Shown here one piece after another: positions 1 to 7,648 of a DNA stretch of 12,269 nucleotides. The position numbers were made by a program, and so were the translations under genes. The notes beneath the pieces were generated by a model, which was given only the letters and a program-made list of their open reading frames with translations, did not search any database and had not been told where the DNA came from. Source of the stretch: Acidobacteriota bacterium (GTDB lineage: Bacteria > Acidobacteriota > Terriglobia > Acidiferrales > UBA7541); assembly GCA_003153585.1 (NCBI GenBank), contig PLZZ01000239.1, positions 17,614-29,882 of the forward strand, read 5' to 3'. Within the stretch, counting starts at the first letter, position 1. Each line of letters starts with the position of its first letter.

Positions 1-791
1 TCAAAACTCGGTGTGATGGGCGCTGGCGGCGCGGCCGTGATCGTGGACGCTGCAGGCTGCACTTGTTCCTGCAGACCAATCGAAATGAAAGACGGTTCCG
101 GTTTGATTGGCGAATCAATCTGCGGATCAGCAACTGCTGGTTTGATGGCTGGCGAAAACGACGTTGCTTCGGCCGGCTTTTCCGTAACCGCGGGAGCAGG
201 TGCCGGCGCCCAGGAAATATCCGACGCCGACGCTGCGGGCGCCTGCTTGACGATGGGCACCCCCGGTGCTGGTGCGGCCGGTTGCGCTGGCTTGTTTGCA
301 GTTGCAGGTCCTTCGGAAGGAAAGTAAACGCTCCAGTACCCGGGCTGTTTGTGCGTGAATTCAACTTCGACGTAGCCCTGCAAGTTCGAAAATGTGCGAA
401 CCTTCACCACGCGGCAAATCGCATCTTGACGCGATTTCAAGTTGGTCACGACCAGCATTTGACCCACGTTCACGGACGTGGACATTCGAATCACCGCGCC
501 CTGAGGGAACACGATCATCGTACTGGTTTGTTCCTCGAACGGTTCGGTGTGCGGCGTGATTTCGCGCGCCACTTCAGTCACGCGAGAGCCGTGCACCTTG
601 ACCGGAACTTCCAGGGACACAGCATCGGACCGCAAATGCCCAGCCGGGCTCGCCTTCGCCGGAGCGCGATTTGAGCCGCCGGCCTCCGCAGCTGAATTTG
701 TTACTTCTGAAGTGTCCTTCGTTAGTGGTGCCATTGTTGTACCGGCGGTACGCCGTCCCCCCAGAAGGTATGATTCTTCTGATATATCCAT
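1..791 (-). CDS. PilZ-like domain protein with Pro/Ala-rich tail, C-terminus off the left edge
   Basis: The frame is open from ATG 791 to the left edge (263 codons seen, no stop), and a TAA at 797-795 lies just upstream. Residues 1-55 are low complexity. Residues 58-157 form one compact beta-rich domain, starting SLEVPVKVHG and ending HKQPGYWSVYFP, with the look of the PilZ-like domain common in Acidobacteriota. From about 160 on it is Pro/Ala-rich and probably disordered. The c-di-GMP signature of true PilZ domains, RxxxR followed by [D/N]xSxxG, is not intact: the second site reads TSTMIVFPQG. A c-di-GMP receptor role is therefore doubtful. ATG 734 (residue 20) is an alternative start. Neither start has a well-placed Shine-Dalgarno sequence, although a GGGGGGA run lies upstream of ATG 734 with a hairpin between them. 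I see no signal peptide. The coding frame is secure; the function is unknown. Confidence 0.8.
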   Translation of the reverse strand, partial: MDISEESYLLGGRRTAGTTMAPLTKDTSEVTNSAAEAGGSNRAPAKASPAGHLRSDAVSLEVPVKVHGSRVTEVAREITPHTEPFEEQTSTMIVFPQGAVIRMSTSVNVGQMLVVTNLKSRQDAICRVVKVRTFSNLQGYVEVEFTHKQPGYWSVYFPSEGPATANKPAQPAAPAPGVPIVKQAPAASASDISWAPAPAPAVTEKPAEATSFSPAIKPAVADPQIDSPIKPEPSFISIGLQEQVQPAASTITAAPPAPITPSF

Positions 792-858
792 TTTTTAGGC
801 GTGTCGTTAGGTGCGGCAATGGTACGAAAGTACTCAGGGTGAACTTTTTGGACACGCC
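734..858 (-). promoter_or_regulatory. Possible structured 5' leader of the PilZ-like gene
   Basis: Several inverted repeats are packed around the start of the PilZ-like gene. GGCGTGTC (798-805) pairs with GACACGCC (851-858) as an 8-bp stem. It encloses GTAC-GAAA-GTAC (822-833) and a possible 3-bp extension, GTT 806-808 with AAC 842-844. Nearer the gene are AGAAG/CTTCT (763-767 with 776-780) and GTACC-GCC-GGTAC (751-739). A G6 run at 762-757 lies between the last two. If translation starts at ATG 734, the last hairpin would bring the G-run closer to the start codon. This is read from base pairing only. I do not recognise a known riboswitch family, and chance pairing cannot be excluded. Confidence 0.3.
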
Positions 859-989
859 GGGCCCAGGTGATCGGCGAAGATTTGGGCCAATGAAATTGCC
901 GGAACTACGCTGGAAGGCCCTAGATCTGGCAGACATGTACCTTCATTTCGCCCCGGGGGTTGCGCCAAAAAAAAACATTACCGGTGGGG

Positions 990-2339
990 CTAGCGAGGTG
1001 GCACAGGACGTTTGCGGTACTCTTCGTAGAGATCGCGATGGCGATTATCCGTGCTGGTGAGTTGTCCTTTGATGAAGAGGTAGCGCACTTGAGTTTGAAT
1101 TTCGAGCGGATCGCCGGTTGTCACAATAATGTTTGCCAGCTTTCCTGGCTCCAGAGTGCCCACTTGATCTGCAAGTCCCAAGATTTGCGCGGCATTCAAC
1201 ATTACGGCTTTTAGAGCTTCGTCATGCGGTAAACCATACCCCACCGCCGTTCCAGCATACTGCGGAAGCCTGCGCGAAAAAGATGTGCCAAAACTCGAAA
1301 ACGCAAAAGGAACTCCGGCTGCGTTTAATTCGGCCGGCTGGGTCATCGGCTTGTCGTACGGAGCGTCCTCTCGTTCGGGGAGCCGTTCGGTAGGACCCAG
1401 AATCACCGGGATTTTCTTTTCCTTCAGCAGGTCTTTCACTTTCCAACTCTCTGCGCCGGACCCCAGAATCATTTTTAGATTTTGCTTCGTGCAGAAATCG
1501 ACCGCGTTGCGAATGTCTCGCGCATCATCGGCCACCACCAGCACAGGAAGTTTTCCCTCCACCACCGGTACGAGCGCTTCCAGCTTCAAATCGCGCACAA
1601 AAAGATCCGGCGAACCTTTCTCTTTCGCCTGCGCGTAGTGCCGCGCGCGTTCAAGCCAGTCGCTCAGTTCATTCACCGACTTGTCGTATTCCTTTTTCGC
1701 CTCGGTGTAGGGTTTTTCCTTGAAGCTGAACGTTGAAAAATCGAACGAACGCGCCTGGATCGAAGGCCAATTAACCACCATTGCCACCGAACGCTTGATT
1801 TGCATCTCGTCCATTGTCCAGCCGGCCAAATTGAACGCCGAGGCCTGGCCCGTGATGACTCCGCCGCCTTCCGAATCGAACCCGCCGATGCCCGGCACCG
1901 CGAGCACTTCCGTTATCCCGCTTGCGCGTGTCACCGGAATGTGTGCAGTCGCCGGATTTACCGCCGTCGAAGCGACCAGTTCGGGATTGAACGCGCCGAG
2001 CTCACGAGTATCCACGGTCGCTGAAACCGCACCGACCTCGTTCAAACCGATTTGAGTGATCGGATCGAACATTCCGGGATAGACTTCCAGCCCTGCCGCA
2101 TCGATCACTTGCGCATCTTCGGGAACTGCAATATTTGCACCGACTGCCGCAATTTTCCCGTCACGAAGCACCACCGTGCCATTTTCAATCGCAGGCCCGG
2201 CCAACGTATAAACCTTGGCGCCCTTGATAGCGTAAACATTCGCGGCCGGTTGCGACCACAGAGGAAACGCCAGCGACAGCGCCAAACAAAATGAAATTAG
2301 CTGGAAGCTCAAGGACTTCGCGCTGATAGCTCTGCTCAC
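990..2339 (-). CDS. Exported amidohydrolase-superfamily paralog without metal ligands (third gene of operon)
   Basis: A 449-residue protein with a hydrophobic N-terminal export signal (about residues 10-28). It has the imidazolonepropionase-like layout: an N-terminal beta-sandwich (about 34-88), a barrel, and a C-terminal return of the sandwich with the GTLEPGKLANIIV motif (about 394-406). It aligns along its length with the gene upstream, including the shared GQAS stretch (about 174-177). The catalytic positions differ: the HxH site reads I94-T-Q96, the second HxH reads L-V-V (about 266-268), the later His is a Gly, and the Asp-Asp pair of the middle protein is F350-G351. Zinc or iron hydrolysis is therefore unlikely. 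It starts at GTG 2339, overlapping the previous stop by 4 nt, with GGAGGTG 4 nt upstream. Databases may label it an active amidohydrolase. I read it as a non-catalytic subunit. Confidence 0.9.
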   Translation of the reverse strand: MSRAISAKSLSFQLISFCLALSLAFPLWSQPAANVYAIKGAKVYTLAGPAIENGTVVLRDGKIAAVGANIAVPEDAQVIDAAGLEVYPGMFDPITQIGLNEVGAVSATVDTRELGAFNPELVASTAVNPATAHIPVTRASGITEVLAVPGIGGFDSEGGGVITGQASAFNLAGWTMDEMQIKRSVAMVVNWPSIQARSFDFSTFSFKEKPYTEAKKEYDKSVNELSDWLERARHYAQAKEKGSPDLFVRDLKLEALVPVVEGKLPVLVVADDARDIRNAVDFCTKQNLKMILGSGAESWKVKDLLKEKKIPVILGPTERLPEREDAPYDKPMTQPAELNAAGVPFAFSSFGTSFSRRLPQYAGTAVGYGLPHDEALKAVMLNAAQILGLADQVGTLEPGKLANIIVTTGDPLEIQTQVRYLFIKGQLTSTDNRHRDLYEEYRKRPVPPR

Positions 2340-3793
2340 AGGCCACCTCCGGCGACGTTGCCTGCATTGCTAGGGCTGGTCGGCGGTTGTTTCTTTTTTG
2401 CGACTGGCTTCTTCTCCGGCTTACCTTCTGTTTTCCCTTCTGCTTTTTTCTCTTCGGCTGCTTTCTTTTCCTTTGCCAGCAGGTCTTGCTTTTCCTTTTC
2501 AAGCGCCGGACGCGCATCAATATCGCGTTGCCGGTCAAAATAAACCCGGCCGTCGATCAGCGTTTTTTGCACCACCGCGTACACGCTCAAAGGATCATGA
2601 TTGAAGATAGCCAGGTCCGCGTCCTTGCCTACGTCAATCGAACCCACGCGATTGTCGATTCCCAGCTGGATTGCAGGATTCAAGGTGACCAACTTCAGAG
2701 CATCGTTGGCTGACAGGCCGCCATATTTCATGCTCTTGGCCGCTTCCTGATTCAAGTGACGCGCTTCTTCGGCGTCGTCCGAGTTGATCGAAACAATCAC
2801 GCCACGGTCGGTCATCAGCGCGGCGTTGTACGGAATCGCGTCATAGGCTTCCATCTTGTAGCCCCACCAATCGGAAAACGTGGAGCCTCCCGCGCCGGAC
2901 GCCGCGATTTCATCTGCGATTTTGTAGCCTTCCAGCACGTGCTGGAAGGTACGGATCTTGAAACCAAATTCATTTGCCACCCGAATGAGCATCAGGATTT
3001 CGTCCGCGCGGTAGCAGTGCGAGTGCACATACCGTTTACCTTCGAGCACTTCGACCAGCGGCTCGAGCTTCTCATCCCGCCGCGGCGGGATTAGATTCTG
3101 GTTCCCCGCTGCTTTCTTCTGGTTGTAGTCGTCCCACTCCTTTTTGTATTGACGAGCTTCGATGAGAGCCTCGCGAATCGTTTCTTCCACGCCCAGCCGG
3201 GTCGCGGGATATCGAGGTTCCACTCCGGGCGGCGGCGAGAAATTCGAGCGCTTGGGATTCTCGCCCAGCGCAAATTTAATTCCAGGCAGCGCCCCTTCAA
3301 ACGGCAACTGGCTGGCGGGTTTGCCCCATCGTAGCTTGATCACCACCGTTTGCCCGCCGATCGCGTTCGCGCTTCCGTGCAGAATGTTCGCCGCGGTCAC
3401 TCCGCCGGCGAGGTCATCGTAAATACTCATGTCCTCAGGATCTAAAACATCGGCGATGTTTGCCATCGACGAAACGGAAACGCTGCCTTCATTCACACCA
3501 CCGTCTATAGCGATATGCGAATGGCAATCGATGATCCCGGGCATCACGTATTGGCCGTTTGCGTCAATCACCGTCGCGCCGTCGGGAACTTTCAAGTCGG
3601 TGCCCACCGCCGCTATCTTCCCGTCACGAATCAGGATCGAACCGTGCTCGATATTCCCGTGCGTAATAGTCAGGATCGTGGCGTTCTTTATCAGTATCGC
3701 GTTGTCTTTCTGAGTGTTCGAATCCTGGGCGCAAACGGAAAACGGAGCGAGCGCAGCAAATGCAACTGTCGCTAGCAGCAGGGCGCGTTTCAT
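2336..3793 (-). CDS. Exported metal-dependent amidohydrolase, catalytic member (second gene of operon)
   Basis: A 485-residue protein of the imidazolonepropionase/prolidase-like branch of the amidohydrolase superfamily, which cleaves amide or cyclic-amide bonds with one or two bound metals. The N-terminus (residues 1-22, cut likely after VCA) is a signal peptide, so it should act in the periplasm or outside. Putative ligands are present in order: DCHSH (H91, H93), K173 in GIKFALGENP (possibly a carbamylated lysine), HSH (H257, H259), H285 in TFQHVLEGYK and D339/D340 in SINSDD. The return strand VGSIDVGKDADLAIF (about 393-407) closes the fold. Residues 430-475 form a Lys/Glu-rich tail beyond the usual end. 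Start ATG 3793 overlaps the previous stop (ATGA), with a G-rich Shine-Dalgarno about 7 nt upstream. The substrate cannot be read from the sequence. It is the only one of the three paralogs with an intact site. Confidence 0.93.
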   Translation of the reverse strand: MKRALLLATVAFAALAPFSVCAQDSNTQKDNAILIKNATILTITHGNIEHGSILIRDGKIAAVGTDLKVPDGATVIDANGQYVMPGIIDCHSHIAIDGGVNEGSVSVSSMANIADVLDPEDMSIYDDLAGGVTAANILHGSANAIGGQTVVIKLRWGKPASQLPFEGALPGIKFALGENPKRSNFSPPPGVEPRYPATRLGVEETIREALIEARQYKKEWDDYNQKKAAGNQNLIPPRRDEKLEPLVEVLEGKRYVHSHCYRADEILMLIRVANEFGFKIRTFQHVLEGYKIADEIAASGAGGSTFSDWWGYKMEAYDAIPYNAALMTDRGVIVSINSDDAEEARHLNQEAAKSMKYGGLSANDALKLVTLNPAIQLGIDNRVGSIDVGKDADLAIFNHDPLSVYAVVQKTLIDGRVYFDRQRDIDARPALEKEKQDLLAKEKKAAEEKKAEGKTEGKPEKKPVAKKKQPPTSPSNAGNVAGGGL

Positions 3794-5220
3794 CGGCCTA
3801 CCCCCTCGCCGCCAACCATGTCTTTGGCAGGCGCGCCGGGCGGTTCATCTGTTTTATGGTCGCCCGCCTTTTCTGCGGGCGGCTCTTCATGAATTTCGAA
3901 CCACCGTCCGTCCACAAAAACGTGCTTCACTTTCGTCTTCTCGTCGAAGATCTCGCCATCCGTCACAACTAAGTTTGCGATCTTTCCCGGAGCGATGCTT
4001 CCCATGCGGCCGCTCACGCCGAGAATCTCGGCCGAGTCGGATGTAAAGGCGCGCAAAGCCGCATCCGGCGCGAGGCCGGCAGCGATCGCTTTCCTGGCAT
4101 TCTTGAAAATGTCCTTCGGTCCCGATAAACCGCCGGAATAAAACGCGAACTTCACGCCGGATTTAGACAGTGCCGCCGGTGTCGAAGGCGCGCGGTCGCG
4201 GAAGCGCAACTCCCGCAATGTTTCCTCGCCCTCCGGGTCAGCATCCTTTGCGCGCTCCGGCCATTTCAGGTTTACCAGGACTGGAACTTTTTTAGCCGCG
4301 ATCGCGTCCGCGACTTCGTATCCATGCTGGCCGCCGTAGATCACCGCATTGATTTTCCATTCATCCGCAAGGCGCAACGCGCGCAAAATTTGGACTGAAT
4401 TGTTGGCCGGCAGCAGAACGATTTCTTTGTCGCGTAGTTCGCGGCCGATAACTTGCTCGGTGCGGTCATACGGCAAACGCTCAAACTTGGTTTCGTTTGC
4501 TTCGTAGATAGGCTCCGCCTGCGCGTACCAGTTGCTATCGTCAAACACCTGGCGAATATAAGCGATCGAGCCCATCAATGAATCCGGAAACGCCCAGAAA
4601 TTGCCGACAGGTGTGAACGAAATCGGAAGCGTGGCCACTGCTTTCACGATGTAGTCGCCACGGCGATCGCCGGCGAGGTCAACCACAGACGCCTGCCCGG
4701 GGAAAATTCCGCCATCGGGCATCGTAAGAGCCGTTGTAAAACCCGCGTTGCGCCAGGTTTCAATTCGTTTGTCGTCCGTCTTGAACTCGTCCGCCGCCAC
4801 TCGCCACGGACTCGTGCCCGGCCGATCCTCCGGACCCTTCGCAATTTCTCCGGACGGTGCCGCGCGTCTTCGTCCTCGTCCCGCCGGCGCACTTTCAGCA
4901 GGTTCTTCCTTCGGCAGACCAAGGTCGGTGCCTGCATCGATGAGCCCGGGATAAACGGTCAAGCCTTTGCCGTCGATCACCCACGCTTCCGGCGGAATCG
5001 CGACACTTTCTCCTACCGCTTGAATCAACCCTTTTGCCACCACCACGGTTCCGTTATTTATCGGCGCACCCGATCCGGTCACGATACGCGCGTTCGTAAT
5101 TGCGAAGTATCGGGGTGCGCCCCCGGCTGCTCGCGCCGAGTGGGTCCAGTTGATCAAGCTCACGATGCACGCCACGATAAGAATTAGAAGCACGTGTCGA
5201 AACTCGAATCGGTTCCTCAC
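3790..5220 (-). CDS. Exported amidohydrolase-superfamily paralog without metal ligands (first gene of operon)
   Basis: A 476-residue protein with an N-terminal hydrophobic segment (about residues 9-24) ending near SARA, so it is exported or anchored. It has the same fold layout as its two neighbours: sandwich start at 38-90, PGLIDAG at 91-97, and return motif MGSIAPGKIANLVV (about 406-419). The metal site is gone. Gly97 and Asp99 stand where HxH should be, the second HxH reads L-L-P (269-271), the later His aligns with Tyr, and the Asp pair is G363-G364. After the lost HxH site comes an Arg/Ala/Pro-rich loop (about 105-130). The C-terminus (from about 445) is Pro/Lys/Asp-rich. The start is GTG 5220, with GGGGAGGG 4 nt upstream. 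It opens the operon and overlaps the catalytic gene by 4 nt. A structural or regulatory subunit is the best reading. Confidence 0.9.
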   Translation of the reverse strand: MRNRFEFRHVLLILIVACIVSLINWTHSARAAGGAPRYFAITNARIVTGSGAPINNGTVVVAKGLIQAVGESVAIPPEAWVIDGKGLTVYPGLIDAGTDLGLPKEEPAESAPAGRGRRRAAPSGEIAKGPEDRPGTSPWRVAADEFKTDDKRIETWRNAGFTTALTMPDGGIFPGQASVVDLAGDRRGDYIVKAVATLPISFTPVGNFWAFPDSLMGSIAYIRQVFDDSNWYAQAEPIYEANETKFERLPYDRTEQVIGRELRDKEIVLLPANNSVQILRALRLADEWKINAVIYGGQHGYEVADAIAAKKVPVLVNLKWPERAKDADPEGEETLRELRFRDRAPSTPAALSKSGVKFAFYSGGLSGPKDIFKNARKAIAAGLAPDAALRAFTSDSAEILGVSGRMGSIAPGKIANLVVTDGEIFDEKTKVKHVFVDGRWFEIHEEPPAEKAGDHKTDEPPGAPAKDMVGGEGVGR

Positions 5221-5539
5221 TTCACCCTCCCCGACAGCGACACTGCACCACCATGCGTAATCGGTGCTTACGAAAGCGACTGATACTAGCCGCCAGTCAA
5301 CCCAAAATCAAGGAAACTTGCGCTGCGCTTCAGCGATGGAATCGCGATGAAAAAGGTCGCGTGCTCACCAGCCAGTTCCGATTGCAGATTGCAGTCGGCG
5401 ATTTCTTACAGGCAGGAACACTGATGCATAGACGCGGCAGCATTCGAAAAAGTATCGGAGATCGAGTCAGTTCAAATGAGAAACCCTCGGCCCGTGGGCG
5501 CGGGCCCGAGGAAGTTCGGAGAGTCTTCCGGGAAAAGAC
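5221..5539. other. 319-nt intergenic spacer between two minus-strand units
   Basis: It holds the operon promoter on its left side and a pair of hairpins on its right side. The middle (about 5312-5484) shows no gene with a ribosome site and no RNA gene. A plus-strand open frame of 96 codons crosses it (5253-5543) but has no recognisable domain or Shine-Dalgarno and runs through both the promoter and the hairpins, so I treat it as chance. Confidence 0.6.
5283..5311 (-). promoter_or_regulatory. Probable sigma70-type promoter of the amidohydrolase operon
   Basis: On the minus strand TTGATT (5311-5306) and TAGTAT (5288-5283) are separated by exactly 17 nt. Each box matches its consensus at 4 of 6 positions. 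Transcription would start near 5276, giving an untranslated leader of about 55 nt before the GTG at 5220. A second TTGACT lies inside the spacer but has no -10 box at a suitable distance. I see no operator or riboswitch in the leader. Confidence 0.45.
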
Positions 5540-5540
5540 T
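5485..5540 (-). terminator. Hairpin pair after the lipoprotein gene, likely terminator
   Basis: Two hairpins follow the TAA of the lipoprotein gene. The first (5522-5540) has a 6-bp stem, AGTCTT with AAGACT, and begins on the last base of the stop codon. The second (5485-5511) is strong: CCTCGG-CCCG pairs with CGGG-C-CCGAGG, giving 10 bp with one bulged base and a 6-nt loop. On the minus strand it is followed by GTTTCTC, a poor U-tract, so termination may be partial or the element may instead protect the mRNA 3' end. Confidence 0.5.
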
Positions 5541-7648
5541 TAAAACTGACGCGCTATCGTGCCCGTCATCACACGAGAGCTGTCCATTTCCAGCAGCAAT
5601 GCAGTATTGTCGTCAACGACGAAGTAGGAGAGAGTATTGCTCTGCAACGGTTCGCTGAGCACCAACGGATTTCCGCGGCCATTTAAGCCGACGGTGGGCA
5701 TCGTGCTGATGCTTGCCAACGCTTGACCGGAAACCACTTTTCCGTTGGTGGCAATGTTATTGATGTCCAGCGTGCCGCTCACCGCCCCGGCGCTTCCGGC
5801 GCTCATCTGGCCTTCGATATCCTGCTCGCCTGCGGAGGTAAGTTCCACTCCTGCCAAGTTCAATGCGAAGCTTCCTTGCGGTGTCGTCGCGCCGTTTTGC
5901 GTGTAGGCCACTCCAGTTCCCACTCCGACGTTGGTATCCGTTTCCAACAGCACCGCGCCGGTGGAAGGTGAACCGTCCGCTGCGATGTAGTTGAACAGGT
6001 AGACGGCGAACGTCAAGTTCTTGCTGTTCGTCGACGAGATGCCCAGTCCAATTCGGCCCGTATTGGTGTCAGGCAACGAAGCAGTCGCCGACGTAATGTT
6101 TGGCGTTGTGATGTTAGTCGAACTGGTCGTTGGACTAGTCAGGCTCCCGTCATCGTTGAGGTCAAGCACACCGCCGGCGCCTGTCAGGAAAGCTCCCCCC
6201 ATTCCATATGGATTACCGCTATTGTCCGAACCCCTCACAACAAAAACTTGCGACCCACTCATGTTGGTCGTTGCGGATGGCGCTCCATAGAAATCGCCGG
6301 CTAAAAGCGTGTTCGAACCACCTTCAAGCACTTTCAAGTGCGTAGCATCCACAATGTAATATACAAAAGTGAGAGTGCCGGATGAAACGCCGCCGTTATT
6401 CCCGAAATCTGAGTCGAATGTCGGACAATCCAGAAAAAGAGTCCCGCGCCCGGTCGCCGGATCTGCGGGGCCGAAACCTCCCTGAACTTGTAAATCCGTC
6501 ACAGAGACTCCAGCGTTGTTCAAATCCAGAATCCCATTATTCAGTGGGAAAGTATTCTCGTTGTTTGCCACCACTCTTCCGTCCATGCCTAGGTGAGCCC
6601 CGTTCTTTTCGAGTCCGGAGACACTGAAGGCATAAGCCCCCAGCGAAAATGGCGCGCCGAACTGTGAAGGATCCTGCATATCAATGGTGCCACTGCCCGT
6701 CGCGGTTGTGTCGAAACGGATTACCAGGGCATGCTGATTTGAAATAAGCGCAAACTGCAAAACGTCAGTGGAAGTGCCAACATTCAGATTTGCGGTTGCG
6801 CGCCCATCCGGCCCTACGATGTACGTACTCCCTGCCGCAAATACCGACATCGTGGGCGCAGCAAAGCCGCTGTTGATATCCTCGGTTCCCCCCGTAATAT
6901 TTCCATTCCCATCTGCCGCAAAAGTTCCGGCCACGGACAAGAAACCTGATTTGTCGTCTCCCAAATAAGAAAACGCGTACGGCCGGGGATTCGCTTGGTT
7001 CACAAGCGAGTTCAAGGAAGCGTTCGAGAAGAGGATCGTCACCGTGGCGGTGCCGGAATTCCCGCCTGAAGAGGCACTAATCGTCACCGTTCCGCTAGCC
7101 GGAGGCGTAATCGGAGCTGTATATAACCCGCAGGTCGCTCCGTTCGTAATGAATCCGGGACTGCCCGAGTTGCCGTTTAGATTTGCTTGCCAAATTGTCG
7201 CCGCGCATCCTGCAGCAGTCGTGAATTGCAGGGTTGCGCCCGCAGGCAACGCAACCGCCGCAGGACTCACAGCTATAGGCTGCGACGCCACAACATTGAT
7301 GGTAATCGGTGGGCTCGCGTTTGAACCAGACACAGCCTGGATCGTATCGGTCTCTGGCGCGCCGGGAGCCGTGAACACGCCGCCGGCGGTGATGGTCCCT
7401 GTGCCGCTGAGCACAGACCACGTAGCGGAAGTGATCGTCGCCCCCGAATACGCCGTGAATTGTGCAATCGACGGTTGGCCGCCATTCGCAGATTCTGGAA
7501 TGGTCGCCGATCCCGGATAGACCACCAAGCCCCCGACTACCGGCTTGCCGCCTCCGCCCCCGCCGCTATTCGAGCCGCATGCAGAGAGAAGTAAAGCGCC
7601 CGCGATTACGGCCACAAAAACTGAGCAGCGTCCAAATTTCCCGGGCAC
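5540..7648 (-). CDS. Surface lipoprotein with two Ig-like domains and repeated beta-rich units
   Basis: A 702-residue protein with a lipoprotein signal: a hydrophobic stretch at 9-20, then lipobox LSAC with Cys24 as the lipid site. A Gly-rich linker (29-40) follows. Residues 41-120 and 123-206 look like bacterial Ig-like (Big-type) domains, with endings such as TITINVV and TVTILF. The rest (about 220-702) contains four related units of about 110-130 residues. Each begins with an F/Y-A-F or G-A-F strand, runs through a D-G-N-G or D-L-N turn with G-x-L-D-x-N, and ends with a strand like LLLEMDSS. No catalytic motif is visible. It starts at GTG 7648, overlapping the preceding TAG by 1 nt, with AAGGGGGG about 6 nt upstream, so it should be coupled to the OB-fold-like gene. 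This architecture recurs in Acidobacteriota, mostly as hypothetical proteins. A surface binding or adhesion role is only a guess. Confidence 0.85.
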   Translation of the reverse strand: MPGKFGRCSVFVAVIAGALLLSACGSNSGGGGGGKPVVGGLVVYPGSATIPESANGGQPSIAQFTAYSGATITSATWSVLSGTGTITAGGVFTAPGAPETDTIQAVSGSNASPPITINVVASQPIAVSPAAVALPAGATLQFTTAAGCAATIWQANLNGNSGSPGFITNGATCGLYTAPITPPASGTVTISASSGGNSGTATVTILFSNASLNSLVNQANPRPYAFSYLGDDKSGFLSVAGTFAADGNGNITGGTEDINSGFAAPTMSVFAAGSTYIVGPDGRATANLNVGTSTDVLQFALISNQHALVIRFDTTATGSGTIDMQDPSQFGAPFSLGAYAFSVSGLEKNGAHLGMDGRVVANNENTFPLNNGILDLNNAGVSVTDLQVQGGFGPADPATGRGTLFLDCPTFDSDFGNNGGVSSGTLTFVYYIVDATHLKVLEGGSNTLLAGDFYGAPSATTNMSGSQVFVVRGSDNSGNPYGMGGAFLTGAGGVLDLNDDGSLTSPTTSSTNITTPNITSATASLPDTNTGRIGLGISSTNSKNLTFAVYLFNYIAADGSPSTGAVLLETDTNVGVGTGVAYTQNGATTPQGSFALNLAGVELTSAGEQDIEGQMSAGSAGAVSGTLDINNIATNGKVVSGQALASISTMPTVGLNGRGNPLVLSEPLQSNTLSYFVVDDNTALLLEMDSSRVMTGTIARQF

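Noticed and set aside
63..674. 203-codon plus-strand open frame at the left edge
   Set aside because: Arg/His-rich shadow of the PilZ-like gene, which has a recognisable domain on the opposite strand.
967..975. Run of nine T on the minus strand after the amidohydrolase operon
   Set aside because: No GC-rich hairpin stands directly before it, so it does not meet the form of an intrinsic terminator. It may still help termination.
7044..7520. 158-codon plus-strand open frame, hydrophobic and Pro/Val/Ala-rich
   Set aside because: Mirror of the Ig-like region of the lipoprotein. It has no ribosome site and no family resemblance.
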